Of a stretch of 64,000 nucleotides of DNA, positions 1 to 11,279 are shown piece by piece. The notes under the pieces were generated by a model, which did not search any database, was not told the DNA's origin, and saw only the letters and a program-made list of their open reading frames with translations. This DNA comes from Maratus speciosus (lineage: Eukaryota > Arthropoda > Arachnida > Araneae > Salticidae): contig OZ010799.1 in NCBI GenBank assembly GCA_963932465.1, forward strand, positions 281,153,083-281,217,082. Direction: 5' to 3'. How positions within the stretch are numbered: the stretch's first letter is position 1; every line of letters begins with the position of its first letter. The position numbers and the translations under genes are program-made.

Positions 1-279
1 ATTCTACTATTACGCTATTTAATGCTAAAATATTACTTCTGATATATTACAACGATGCAGTTTACACTAGGTGAAAAAGTTAGTAACAACATATACGAGC
101 ATCTCTTTCGAAGAACCACCGCCATATAAGTCATGTGAATAACTACGCCCTTCAATTTTTTAGGTAGATTTCGTAAGAAATACTACCTATTGCAGTCGTT
201 ACCATGGTGCGACTTTTGAAAAATTCCTTCAGAACTTTTCAGTATATGACCCAAGGAACCCAAAACCACCCCCACCTAA

Positions 280-282
<3 letters not shown>

Positions 283-332
<50 letters not shown>

Positions 333-345
333 TTGTATGTATGTA
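283..345. repeat. Microsatellite (TA)n then (GT)n
   Basis: A run of TA dinucleotides passes directly into GT dinucleotides and then degenerates to GTAT units. Short open frames across it are low-complexity artefacts. Confidence 0.97.
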
Positions 346-1080
346 CTAAATTTTGTCCGCACGATAAAAGTCGCAGTTATGCACGGATCGTCTTCAAACT
401 CGCCAACAACTTTGAGATGGCTAATATCTCGGCGGGGATTGAAAATGGGAAAAATCGACCCAAGGGAATGGAAATGGGGAGGTTTCAAAATTTTGACTAT
501 CGTCTTAACACGATTCTGATAAAACCAGCTCTTTCACAACAATGACAGAAAAAAATAAATATTTTTCGTTATAGCAGTTGCCAACAATTAAAAAAAGCAA
601 TAAAACTCTCACCACAACAATTGCTTTGCTATTGAAAGATTTTCACGTGAAAATTTAATTAAATAAACAGTTTGACGAATTGAAAACAAATTGAATATTA
701 CGTCATAAGTTTTCTAGAGCAAGATTTCGGCATGAAAACTCAAAATGAAATAAACAGTTTGACGGATAAAAAAAAAATCAAAATATTGCGTCATATTAGA
801 AATATAATGGACTTCAGCAGGTGAATATGTAACGTCATGTCAGTTTGGAGAAACGTATTAAAACGTGATAAAAACCCGACTATGGAAATATTAACATATT
901 TTAACGCTTTGAGGTTCTCTGAATTTGCTTTAGCCCTTTTTAAACCTATTCCATATACACGCGTGTGTGTATTCGAGTATATTAGAATTTTCACAAAATG
1001 TTTAGCTCCCAAGAGCTCATTCTTAGTGAAGGAACTGGGTTTATCTCTAATCTTGATTTAAGTTTTTTTGGTGAATTTAG
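346..1080. other. No gene seen
   Basis: AT-rich sequence with no convincing coding frame. Two AAATAAACAGTTTGACG-type phrases near 660 and 750 are a short local duplication. Nothing else was recognised. Confidence 0.6.
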
Positions 1081-1169
1081 CACTTATCTTCGAAATCTAC
1101 CTCCGCCTGTAGGCCCAAGCCGGCAGGGATTTTTTTATCCAGATGAAGGCGCCCCTGTTTACTGAAAGA

Positions 1170-1645
1170 TTGTACTAAACTGGTTTATCAGACAGCATAT
1201 CGTAGCAACACCCAAGATAAGGGAGACAGTCTTGACAAGCGTCACGAAAACATCACAGACAGCAGGAAAAACAATGAAAAAAAAATTTAAAAACTTGTAT
1301 GTTTCGTTTTCTTTGGCTCGTGGAATTATTAATTATTATTTGAAAATAAGAATTAACAGGTTTCATACGGGTCCTTAAATTTCCAGACTAAAAAATTCTT
1401 CGGTACCAGTATTTTCTTTTGAAAAATATCTCCTTAAAAAAGTTGAAATTTCGTCCGTTTAAACTAGAATAATTTTTCTATTAAAAAAATTCTGATATTT
1501 GGCCTTGAAAATAACGGTACCCGTACGAGCCCTGATTAAGTTGTTTGAAATTCTTTCGTTGTTTTTCCTGCTTTGTGTGACGTTTTCGTGACGCGTGTCA
1601 AGGCTTCCTCCCTTATGTTGAAGGCTTTGGTCGTAAACTGCATAC
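1170..1645. repeat. Inverted repeat pair (1170-1275 and 1545-1640) around a 178-bp element
   Basis: The left segment and the reverse complement of the right segment share phrases such as CTTGACA.GCGTCACGAAAA and AGCAGGAAAAACAA. The two arms flank a separate 178-bp TIR element at 1357-1534. Both arms can be read as similar short peptides (containing SLD.RHEN.T.SRKNNE), so they may derive from one older repeat family. The family is not recognised. Confidence 0.7.
1357..1534. mobile_element. 178-bp TIR element (CAGGGTTCGTACG family), copy 1
   Basis: Starts CAGGTTTCATACGGG and ends with its near inverse, CCCGTACGAGCCCTG. It matches 30299-30476 closely along its whole length, and both copies are 178 bp. 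ATTAA is found on both sides, consistent with a 5-bp target duplication. It is too short to code for anything, so it is a non-autonomous MITE. Superfamily not assigned. Confidence 0.8.
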
Positions 1646-1766
1646 ATATTAAGCGTACAAACTTAATACTGGAATCGGGCGTAAATGAACACAGCTGCGC
1701 CATCTTGTGGACGTAGTTGATAATCCATTAGGTGGGTTTTTAGTGCGACGTCATATATGACAGAAT

Positions 1767-1953
1767 CGAGGCTAACGAGAAAGCCAGGCTACCGCGGTGG
1801 GTCCGATTCTTCTTTTTTTACAGACCGCTGGAGTCACGTGATGCTCTTTTCGCACATCTTCATTGGTGCATTCGAGCATCACGTGACTCCAGCGGTCTGT
1901 AAAAAAAGAAGAATCGGGCCCACCGCGGTAGCCTGTCTTTTTCGTTAGCCTCG
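1767..1953. mobile_element. 187-bp foldback MITE with 9-bp target duplication
   Basis: Two arms of about 80 bp are inverted copies of each other with only a few differences, around a loop of about 27 nt. The ends are CGAGGCTAACGA and TCGTTAGCCTCG. TGACAGAAT occurs directly on both sides (1758-1766 and 1954-1962), a perfect 9-bp target duplication. A 9-bp duplication is typical of Mutator-like elements, so a MULE-type MITE is the best guess. The open frame across it is a by-product of the palindrome. Confidence 0.9.
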
Positions 1954-1962
1954 TGACAGAAT

Positions 1963-3088
1963 ATCTACCGTCTGCGCATATTTGCTAAATCTTTAGTCAC
2001 TCATGGAATATGAATCTTGTTCACCAGATTTATTGTAAAATAATGGCGTAGAGAGAACGGGGTGGGGTCTAGATGCACTTGACTCCACGAAGTTTTCTTC
2101 GCCTTGTCAGAGCAAAGACTCTTCAGCTACTAATCAAGGTGAAAAAAACTTTACAATTTTAGTGGTGTCAAGTAAGAAAACAGCTTGGTTTCTTCCTGTA
2201 ATTCAAACCCCATCCGATACGTGGCGCGTGACCCTGATTGATGTGACCGCTTCTTTAATCTTGGGGTTACCTCTTCCATTTAAGACAGGACGCAAAATAT
2301 ATATGCAGTTTTGCGTTGGTCATGGTCCACCTCATTGATGCATTTCAACTTAATTATGTTTCGTGTATCTAGGCAGGACTTGCTGAACAAAAGCCTTTTG
2401 AAAGTTCTCCCCGACTGGCCTAATCGATTTTGGTGTATCGTAACATAACTGAAATGAAGCTCAAACGAGTTTCACTATAAATCATAATCATAAATCATTA
2501 CGGAATTTGTTTATGTGACTCTGTAAACGTACTGCAACATCTACATACTTCTTTTTAAAAAGTAATATAACTTAACTAGAAAAGAAAACTTCACTTCTGC
2601 TTTTTCAGAATTTACTGTCGCCCCGATGAAATAAAAATACATATATGTATATAAATATAGATAGTACAAAACATATTTCAGTTTTAAGATTTAAAGCAGA
2701 CGCTTTTATTTTATATAAAATGATGTCATTCGCATCCGCTGAAGAATTCCAGATTTACGATCCAATCTTATACAACATCTAGAGTAAAGTATCACTATCG
2801 CTGAATTATGCACACATCCAGCAAAATGCGATGTCGCCGTTCAAGAAACTCGAGAAAAAAATCGGCTATCTGGTGATTCACATGTCCTCATTTATTTGTA
2901 ACATTAATATAGATACTTAAAATTAAATACAGTTATAATTGCTCCATGTTTTGTCAGAAATCATTCATTTATATTTTTTTCAAAATAGCACGCATTTTAT
3001 TTACATTTCCTTTTTCAGTTGCTATGGGAAAATAACAACAAATGATATAATTACTAATTGTCAACTATTTTTCGTTTAATTTCTACAG
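1963..3088. other. No gene seen
   Basis: No coding region, RNA or clear repeat was recognised beyond a short (TA)-rich tract near 2640. Confidence 0.5.
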
Positions 3089-3262
3089 AAATGGAGTACT
3101 TCAGTTGCCAACATTAAACAGATGGCGGTAAGAACTACAAAAAAAATGAATGTATCAAAAATAAATTGAGATATAGTTTTCAAACAAATTGCATTTAAAA
3201 GTACTTTTTTCCCAATACGAAGGTATAAAAATTGAAAATGTACGATGCCTAAAAATGAAAAA
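3089..3262. repeat. Dispersed repeat, copy 1 (also 50125-50215 and 51544-51720)
   Basis: The phrase CAAACAAATTGCATTTAAAA and the flanking pattern of poly(T), then GGTATAAAAA, then GAAATG.ACGA, recur near 51.6 kb and more weakly near 50.15 kb, in the same order. This indicates a moderately diverged interspersed repeat. No end structure or coding was seen, so the class is unknown. Confidence 0.65.
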
Positions 3263-3767
3263 AATTGCAGCGGAGATTATCTGTACATTGATACATCTGC
3301 TTTGTTTTACGGCTGGCTTATACAACGTAACGTTATTTTTTAGAGACGACGTTTTAATTGCTGGTCTGAAGAAATAGCATATAGTGGGAAAATAATCCTC
3401 TATAACACATATCATGACGTGGAAATCCACGTAAATTAGCAAGAGCCAGAGCGTGGACAGACAGACAAACGACCGGACAAACCGAATTCATAAACCGTTC
3501 AGATTTGAACATTTATCAACATTGGGGAGGAAATTTTAATAAGAGAACTTTAATGTATTGCTGTTATGACAGGGATGTCACAGTCAAATATGCAACAGAA
3601 AAGAAAAGCATAGAACATGGTGATTTAAAAAAAAAATGATGCTGCTACATTGCGATAATAAAAAGCTAATTTTTGTATAAAAGTGTAAGGCACGCTCACA
3701 CTTATAAGTATGATTTGAGCGCATGTATAAATTATATGCATTATATTTATGTTTTATATTGCATTCT

Positions 3768-4890
3768 GCCATCGGTTGTTCCCTTCAAATTCTGTAAAAG
3801 ACATATATGTTGATACTGGTTGTTTGTTTAATTAAATTTAAATAATATCATCGCATTCGTGATTCATGTATTTTAAAATGTTACTTGCATATTGTAACGA
3901 ATTTTAGACACTTTCTAATATTATTGATAAATTCTCCTTTTATTTTAATGAAGGCTCCTAAATAATCTGAAAAGCAGATTACAAATCATTTTATCTGGCA
4001 TTTAACATCTATTACTGAATATTTATAAGCTTTAAATTAGACTTTACAAATGAGCTTGACTTATTCAACATATCATGACGAATCAGAAGAGGAACTGAAT
4101 GTTATGTTCTCATTAAATGCGTATAATCAACTATCGGAATATATTTGTGCAATAAATACAAAATCTATATGGTATACTATATTTCTAGATAACAATTAAA
4201 GGCAATTATTGGTAACAATTATTGGTATTTATTTTAACGTGCAAGTGTATTTATAATTAATAAATGCTTCGATTTAATTTTTTTAAACTTCTTTCCGAAT
4301 TATCCAATATTTAACACATTGCCAAAAGCAAATGGTACAATCATTCTTTTAGATTTTGGATTCAAATTTTATCATTTTATATCGCACTCTGTCACCGATT
4401 GTTCCCTTAAAATTCTGTGAAGACATATATGTTGGTACTGGTTTTTTTTTAATTTAATTTAAATATTATCCCCACATTCGTGATTCATCTATTTTAAAAT
4501 GTTACTTGCATATTTTAACGAATTTTAGACACTTTCTAATATTATTGATAAATTATCCTTTTTATTTTAATGAAGGCTCCTAAATAATCTAAAAAGCAGA
4601 CTACATATCGTTTTAATTGGCATTTAACATCCATTAATGAATATTTAGAAGCATTAACTTAAACTTTACATATGAGCTGGACTTATTCAACATTTCATGA
4701 CGAATGAGATTAGGAACTGAATGTTATAGTCTCATTAAACGCGTATAATCAACTATCGGAATATATTTGTACATTAAATCTAAATTGTATATGGTATACT
4801 ATATTTCTGCATAACAATTAAAGGCTCTTATTGTTATTTTTTATGTACTAGTGTGTTTATGGTTAATAAATGCCTTTTTTATTTTTAAAA
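3768..4890. repeat. Diverged tandem duplication, unit about 615 bp
   Basis: Sequence from about 3768 to 4275 is repeated from about 4391 to 4880 in the same order and orientation. Shared landmarks include CATCGGTTGTTCCC/CACCGATTGTTCCC, AATTTTAGACACTTTCTAAT, AATGAAGGCTCCTAAATAAT, AATCAACTATCGGAATATAT and ATGGTATACTATATTTCT. The offset is 623 bp at the start and about 607 bp at the end. Many substitutions and small indels show an old duplication. Neither copy has a coding frame. Confidence 0.92.
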
Positions 4891-5281
4891 ACTTCAGAAC
4901 AACTTCAGAATAAAATATTGAATATAATCATTTGTTTTATAATATGTAATTACACTTTTAGACTAATTACAAATATCAATCAATTTTATAAATAAGATTT
5001 TTATTTTTATTCTGTATTCAAGCGTACGACGAGCGTACATGCTATGCAAAAATAGCCATCAAAATTTAAAGATGTGCCTTATACAACTAGTATTAATGAA
5101 ACCTTAAAGTTGAGAATAAAAATTGTATGTGTACTAAACCAATGAACATTTTAATACGGTAAGTTCTCTCTTCGTATTTGTTGTACTTTTATGGCTGTAT
5201 GTTACATATATTATTTTTTTATGACCGTACTATTTAGAATATTTTAAATACTTTTATTGTATGTGAAGGTGTATATTTTGA

Positions 5282-5307
5282 TTTTTTTTTTGGGGGGGGG
5301 GGAGGGA
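5282..5307. repeat. Poly(T)/poly(G) tract
   Basis: Adjacent T and G homopolymers. A similar T then G-rich tract lies at 8140-8165 and a C tract at about 8031-8046. Confidence 0.9.
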
Positions 5308-5345
5308 GTATAATTCGGCGAACAGATAGAAAGAAATATATATAT

Positions 5346-5800
5346 ACCAGTGTCCTAAAAAAGACTGACTGATTTTAAAATTCAACAAATTCCAAACGGT
5401 GACAGACATTTAAAAAATTCTTGCAGGAGGGTTATGCATGAGATCAAAAGTTTTTTTTTACAGTGATTTTAGATTTTAGTTCAAATTAGAAAAAATAGAT
5501 GGCGTTGTAAGCAATAGGCACTAAATACAGGCTGTGTTTTTTTGTCTTTCTCTTCTTCCATGCGGAAAAGGGAGATTAAAATGTATTGAGTGGGTCCCGA
5601 AGTGCCAAAGTTCGAGCTCGAATTTAGCGTCTATTGATCGCAGCGCCATCTAATTTTTGTAATTCGAACTAAAATCGAAAAGCACTGTAAAAAACTTTTG
5701 TCCTCATGCTTAATCCTCCTGCAAGAATTTTTTAAATATCTGTAACCGTTTGAAAGTTATTCAATTTTAAAATCAGACAGTCCTTTTTAGGACATCCGGT
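5346..5800. mobile_element. 455-bp element with ~190-bp terminal inverted repeats
   Basis: The left end (ACCAGTGTCCTAAAAAAG) is matched in inverse at the right end. The match continues inward for roughly 190 bp through a poly(A/T)-flanked block and an AGATGGCG(C/T)TG motif. AAATATA on both sides may be the target duplication. The AGATGGCGCTG motif and the TGTCC ends recall the larger element at 6756-10760, so the two may belong to one superfamily. It has no coding capacity. Confidence 0.85.
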
Positions 5801-6171
5801 AAATATAATTTCAAAATGTATATGATTCAAAAGCACGAAATGCATGGCGCATCTTTATGCTGTCAGTTTAATTAAATCAAGTTTATTTACCATTTTTTAA
5901 TTAAAAGTAATTTATTATTAATTTCTAGATTATAAAGAATTTCCAATGTTAGGTGAATGTTTTTGTTTTGTCAGCGACAGCTTGATGGATGGTGCTCTAT
6001 TATATACACGACAATTTTAATCACCAAATTCCAGAAAATTACAAGAATTTGGGACTAAAATTTGCTTGTATAACGTGCGCGAATAATTTTTTTATAATTT
6101 TAAAATAAATTTGTTCTTAAATCCTGCTGTCGATCAATTTTTCAGCATTTTTGCAACTGAAGTATTTTACC

Positions 6172-6277
6172 CTAGAGTTCGTACTAGTCCTGGAATTTCC
6201 AGATCAGGAAATGCTTCTGTGGTTCACAGAATTTTCAGATAGAAAATCTCTCCTTAAAGGGTACTCGTACGAACCCA
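6172..6277. mobile_element. Internally deleted copy of the CGTACG TIR element
   Basis: Shares the GGAATTTCCAGA start block, the AATCTCTCCTTAAA block and the ACTCGTACGAACCC end with the 178-bp copies at 1357 and 30299, but is only about 106 bp. A deletion derivative. Confidence 0.65.
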
Positions 6278-7689
6278 GTTACCCCAATATTCATAAAATT
6301 TTACCCCCTTTTAAAGGGTTAAGACACGTCACTGTAAGTATCAATTAACCCTTCTGAGTTCGTGTTTATTTCAATTTTGAGAAAAAAAAATTTCTTTTAA
6401 GTTAATATTGTTAATAGTAGCTATCCAATTAGATTTACTGAATTTAACGAATGGGAAAGTGTCCGAAATCTAACGAATGTAGTTATTTTGTGAAGATGCC
6501 ATGTCATTTAATATTCATTTGGCAATAGGCTACGGAAGAGTTTTTTGAGCCGTTTTGAAAATATCGTATTACAGCAGGATTTAGCCGATATTGCAACTTT
6601 CTAATATTTTTTGCGTTTTATCTCAGCTGATTCGTTCAGAGATGTAACGGATATTTTAAATTTAAAGAGTGAAATATATGTTTAAAGTAAAAGAATCGCC
6701 AAAGGGAATTAAGCAAACATACATGAAGTGATAATAAGAAATGCAGAGACATAAACAGGGTGTCCGGCAAATAAGACCCTGATTTCAAAATGAAATATCT
6801 CAAAAACAAAGATCAATGGAATTATGCCGTAAACGGTTTGGTTATTAGCTAAGCTGTAAAAATGTTATATAGAAGTTTCAAAATTTAGTTGCAAAAACCG
6901 TTAACAGATGGCGCTGTAATCGCAATGCAAATAAATTGTGTTTCGAATTCCAGAGCACTAGCGTCTCATTCCTAAATGGTTCCCTATGGAAGAAAGAAAG
7001 TTGGGAACGTCTACTTTTTCGTTGGGAAGATGAGTAGAAGTGGAGACATCTGGTCACAGAATTATTGCATCAGCGTTAATTTTAGAGAATTTCAGTTAAT
7101 AGAATTTTCAATAAAAAGTTTAGAAATCATTATTTAAGAACTTATTAAAATATTTTATTTTGGTGATGTGGAGAAGCGCAGTCATGTGTTGACAGAATTG
7201 AGATTTGTTTCAAATTTCGTTATAAGCAACTTCGGTCTGGAAAGCAGTATCTCTGTGGTATGTCCCTTCTCTCCTAATTGGTAGATCGTGGAATCGAATC
7301 CAAGCAGAGGACGATTTGAAAAAAATTGGAAAACTTTAATTTTAATATTTATTTAAATTGTGAAGAAAAGTTTGAATAAAAAAATTCAAAGTTTCTAATT
7401 TTTAAATTTAATTAAGCTAAAAAAAACTTTTTTTTAAAAATCATTGAGTATTTATAATAAAGATTCATAAAACTTTTTTTTTAAATATATATTACGCTAA
7501 CGTACGTGGCACAGAAATCGCGATTATTTGTTATTGTTTAAAGGCAACGCCCGAGAAACGTATCTGATTGGTTATTGTGTAAGAGTCCTTGGCAGGATTT
7601 AGGGCGATCGGGTTTGTTGTTGTTTACGTTTCGCGTTTTCGGTGCAATATCTTTCGCTGCAATTATGTAGCTTCAAAATATCATTTAAA

Positions 7690-8032
7690 CTGCCCGTAAA
7701 AAATCTCGGTGAATGCTTGAAAGTGAAGAAGAAGCCGAATTCGAGTCGATTCGAAATCCAAATAGAATTGTCGAGAACGCCGTTAAGCGATCGGCAAAAT
7801 AGGCTTAATAACTGTAGCATGCACGAGTTGCTACTGAAATCCAAATTACTGATTTAAATGTTCCGGGACATGCATAAATGAGGGTGAAACGTGCAATTTA
7901 TGCAAAGCACTGTATTGGAAATCCGAATTAAACAGCAGCAAGAAGTTTACAAAATGTTGCCATGACGTAAAAAATAATTTTGTACGGACCTGCGATACGA
8001 ATTTCAGGTTCATTTAAGAATATTATTACGCC
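7690..8032 (+). pseudogene. Helitron-like protein fragment and Helitron tail copy
   Basis: Reading the plus strand, a frame around 7710-8000 encodes a short acidic/basic stretch, then a CNLCKALYW...FTKCC cysteine pattern. This resembles the C..C.A..W..E...F..CC motif near the N-terminus of Helitron helicase polyproteins in invertebrates. Stops and frame changes interrupt it, so it is a relic. It is followed by TTCATTTAAGAATATTATTACG, the sequence that also precedes the Helitron terminus at 8627, and then by a poly(C) run. Assignment rests on motif recall and remains moderate. Confidence 0.5.
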
Positions 8033-8546
8033 CCCCCCCCCCCCCCAAAAGTAAGATACAATAAAACCTGCTTAGACGGAAACGAAAACGACCAGTGATA
8101 AATTATGCACGTTATTAAATTGAACAACGCATAATAGCATTTTTTTTTTGGAGGGGGGGAGGAGAGAGCTGAAACTGTTTTTTTTTTTCGTTTATTGCAG
8201 GATTCCGTTATAAACAGGCTTTACTCTATTAGAAAATAAATTTGCTGGATGGTACTTTTCTTAAAAATCTATATAGTAATATTTGCTTACAATTTTATTA
8301 TTTCTTTTTCAGCATTACACTTTATGTTGTATTTGTAATTGCTTTTTCATATAAAGATTTTAAATAAAAAATTAAATTTTTGAAAATATAATTACATGTT
8401 AATTAAATTCATCAGTTAATTTAGAATAAAAAAGTTTAAAGTATGATACATATAAAAATTAAAAATCTTAACCTTTGACTTTACACAACTTTGGATCTGA
8501 AGAAGAGTCGGGCCCTGGTCATTTGCACCGTCTCCACCCGCCCCCT

Positions 8547-8627
8547 CTGTACGGATCTGGGATAAAAATTTCAGATTCATTTAAGAATATTATTACGGGC
8601 CCGGGCAACGCCGGGCGTGTCAGCTAG
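8547..8627 (+). mobile_element. Helitron 3' terminus (hairpin plus CTAG)
   Basis: GCCCGG and CCGGGC form a 6-bp stem with a 6-nt loop, followed after a short spacer by CTAG and then a host T. This is the diagnostic Helitron 3' end (hairpin, CTRR, insertion before T). The preceding ~55 bp are nearly the same as 7978-8032, so two Helitron tails lie here in tandem. The 5' TC end was not located. TTATAATAAAGATTCATAAA occurs both left (about 7450) and right (about 8630) of the element. Confidence 0.8.
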
Positions 8628-9521
8628 TTTATAATAAAGATTCATAAAACTTTTTTTTTTATTGTAGAAAATGGTTTGAATCAAAAAATACAAAGTTTCT
8701 ATTTATAAAAACTTAATTAAGTTAAAAATTTTAATTTTAAAAACTCATTTTCATTTTTTTATTATCAAGCACAGAAATATGGTGCACTTTCTAGCGATAT
8801 GATCCGAAGTTTTGGAAAGGAGTGCAGCCTCCAAAATGCTTTTACTTCGACGTTGATGACATGAATTATCATCAATACTTTTTAAAAACGAAATAATTTA
8901 ATGCATAATTTCTGTCCCTAAAACTTCGTTTACAAAGAAAAGAAATATATGTGTTGTGCTAAAACCAAAATATTATGCCGCGATTTAAAAATATAAATAA
9001 AAAGTGCAAAATTACTTTTTTATTTATAACAATTCAGGTATAAACAATAATACCAAAATATTATGCCGAGATTTAAAAATATAAAAAATAAATGAAAAGT
9101 ACAAAATCATTTTTCTAAATATATGCATTTTAATTTAAATAATTATATACCAAAAGATTGAATTTAATAATATATTTTAATAAGTTCTTATATAATGATT
9201 TCTAAACTTTTTATTGAAAATTTTATTATTGAAATTCTCTAAATTTAAAGCTGATGCAATAATTCTGTGACCAAATGTCTCCACAAAAAGTGGACATTCC
9301 CAATTTTCGTTCTTCTATAGGGAACCATCTAACAAGGAGAGGGCCAACCTTGTTAATCACAGATTTTGATTATTTTAATATATGTTGTAGGGTAGAGACC
9401 CCTTTGTGTCAGGTTCAACGGATTTTATCCAACGTTCCTTAGTTCTTAAAAAACCGGGGGGAGGGGAGGTGTCTAATAATAGTACACAACTTAAGTACTT
9501 ACTTTGCAACCACAATGATAG

Positions 9522-9592
9522 GTTGGTCGTAGCTCAGTTGGTATGGCGTCTGCCGGCTGCTCCGCGGGCCCGGGTTCGATACCTGAGTGCGG
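9522..9592 (+). tRNA. tRNA-like head (decayed), probably SINE-derived
   Basis: A clear A box (TAGCTCAGTTGG, 9530-9541) and B box (GGTTCGATACC, 9573-9583) are spaced as in a tRNA. The T stem and acceptor stem are imperfect, so this is not a functional tRNA gene. An inverted copy lies at 10287-10354, and the matching sequence extends far beyond the tRNA part, as expected for a tRNA-headed SINE or a tRNA-containing transposon arm. Confidence 0.65.
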
Positions 9593-10286
9593 TACATTTG
9601 TTTTTCTCATTTTTTTGTTTTATAAATATACTTGTAAGTATAATTAATAATCTCATTGTCAATTATAATTTTAACCTATTTAATTTTTTACTTTTAACTA
9701 AATAGTTGTATAAAACATCATAAAACTGATAATTTTAAAAAAATGACTTTTAAAATGTATTTCATATATTCTTTATCGATGCAATGATATTGAGCAATTG
9801 TGTCAATTCGTGATTTTAAGGAAACATCATTTACGCATTGCTTTAACAAAGGAAGTCAATGCAATAATACAATTATTCTGTTTTTAAAGTAACAAGCATA
9901 ATTATATTAAAAATTAGCATCAGAATTAAATTACAACCGATTTTTTGCATATTAAAGATTTTTAAATTTGTAATATGTATGCTTGCGTTTTCAATTATTT
10001 TTGCTTTCACCTTTATCTTCTTTCTGATTTTATTTTTATTTTATTTGAATATTCTTTTATTTTATCATAACTAGATGGCACCACAATAGATTTTGTCACG
10101 ATTTTGAAATTTTATCGTTCGATAATAGATCCAATTTCTTTTAAAGAATGAGAAATAATAGTTTTAAAAAAATGATAAATTGTTAATATTATAATTAATA
10201 TATGATATTAAAATTTGTAACTGAAACTATTAAATTATAATTACAAGTATATTTATAAAACAAAAAATGAGAAAAACAAACTTAGC

Positions 10287-10354
10287 GCGTTCGGGAACCG
10301 AACCCGGGCCCGCAGATCCGCCAGCGGACGCCGTACCAACTGAGCTACGACCAA
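10287..10354 (-). tRNA. tRNA-like head, inverted copy
   Basis: Minus-strand counterpart of 9522-9592, with the A box complement at 10336-10347 and the B box complement at 10294-10304. Its T arm is better preserved here (CGGG/CCCG). It sits in the opposite arm of the inverted structure at 9330-10530. Confidence 0.65.
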
Positions 10355-10763
10355 CTTATCATTGCGGTTAGAATCTAAGTATTTAAGTTGTGTATTATTA
10401 TTAGACCCCCCCCCCCCCGGTTTCTCAAGAACTAAGGAGCGTTCGATAAAATCCGTTGAACCTGACACTATGGGGTCTCTATCCTACAACATATATTAAA
10501 ATAATCAAAATCTTTGATTAACAAGGTTGGCCCTCTCCTTGTAAGACTGAGACGCGAGTGCTCTGGATATTAAAGCACAATTTATAGGCATTGCGATTAC
10601 AGCGCCATCTGTTAACGGCTTTTACAACTAAATTTTGAAACTTGAGTACAACATTTTTACAGCTTATCTAATAAACAAACCGTTTACCACATAATTCTAT
10701 TGATCTTTGTTTTTGAGATATTTAATTTTGAAATCAGTGTCTTATTCGCTGGACACCCTGTAC

Positions 10764-10913
10764 CATAGCTGCCAACTCTTCCGCTTTTTCAGACCACAAA
10801 AATTTAATAGAAATTTTTGCCTTATTTAATCGGCAGATTACGGCGATTTAAAAAGGTAAAATTTACTATAAAATTTTTGTGGTCTGAAAAAGCGTAAGAT
10901 GTTGTCAGCTATG
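10764..10913. mobile_element. 150-bp foldback MITE inserted at the edge of the CAGGGTGTCC element
   Basis: Ends CATAGCTGCCAAC and GTTGTCAGCTATG are inverted copies. Inside them, TTTTTCAGACCACAAAAATT is mirrored at the right. CCTGTAC is present on both sides (10757-10763 and 10914-10920), a 7-bp target duplication. The left copy includes the last bases of the 6756-10760 element, so this MITE is the younger insertion. Confidence 0.88.
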
Positions 10914-11279
10914 CCTGTACTACCATTACTATTGCAAAGTGTCGTGTTTCAAAGCAAAGTTTCAATGTTATGTGCAAAGTGTTGAAATACATGATTGGCA
11001 CTGGAATTTGCCCAAAAAATTATTTCTAAATAAGAAAAATGCTATATTTCACATACTTATTAAATAGAAAATATTTTACCACAATTCTGGTGCCGTTTAT
11101 GCGTTTTGGAATGAAAATTAAATGGTTTCATAAACATACCGCCGCCTCTGAAAGGGTGAATTGACGCCAGACCCGAACGGGTTAAATTGTTTTTGTACTA
11201 TAAAATGAAGTTTGGTCTCGCATGCTTAAAAATGATCTTCGTCATAAAAAAGAACGGTTATAATAATACTTTATTCTAA

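Larger units (their letters stand above)
6756..10760. mobile_element. Large inverted-repeat composite with CAGGGTGTCC termini
   Basis: The left terminus CAGGGTGTCC is mirrored by GGACACCCTG at 10751-10760. The first ~225 bp (to about 6980) match the inverse of 10545-10760, including AACAGATGGCGCTGTAATCG. Two further inverted pairs lie inside: 6965-7160 with 9175-9330, and 9330-9680 with 10195-10530. The inner pair each contain a tRNA-like head. A Helitron fragment occupies part of the interior. The structure implies several rounds of nesting or template switching. No transposase frame was seen, so it is non-autonomous. Confidence 0.75.

Noticed and set aside
204..545. 113-codon plus-strand frame with Cys/Val and Tyr/Ile runs
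   Set aside because: It reads through the TA and GT microsatellite. No coding evidence outside it.
3155..3442. 95-codon minus-strand frame
   Set aside because: Composition is that of AT-rich non-coding DNA, and the region overlaps a dispersed repeat whose other copies have no such frame.
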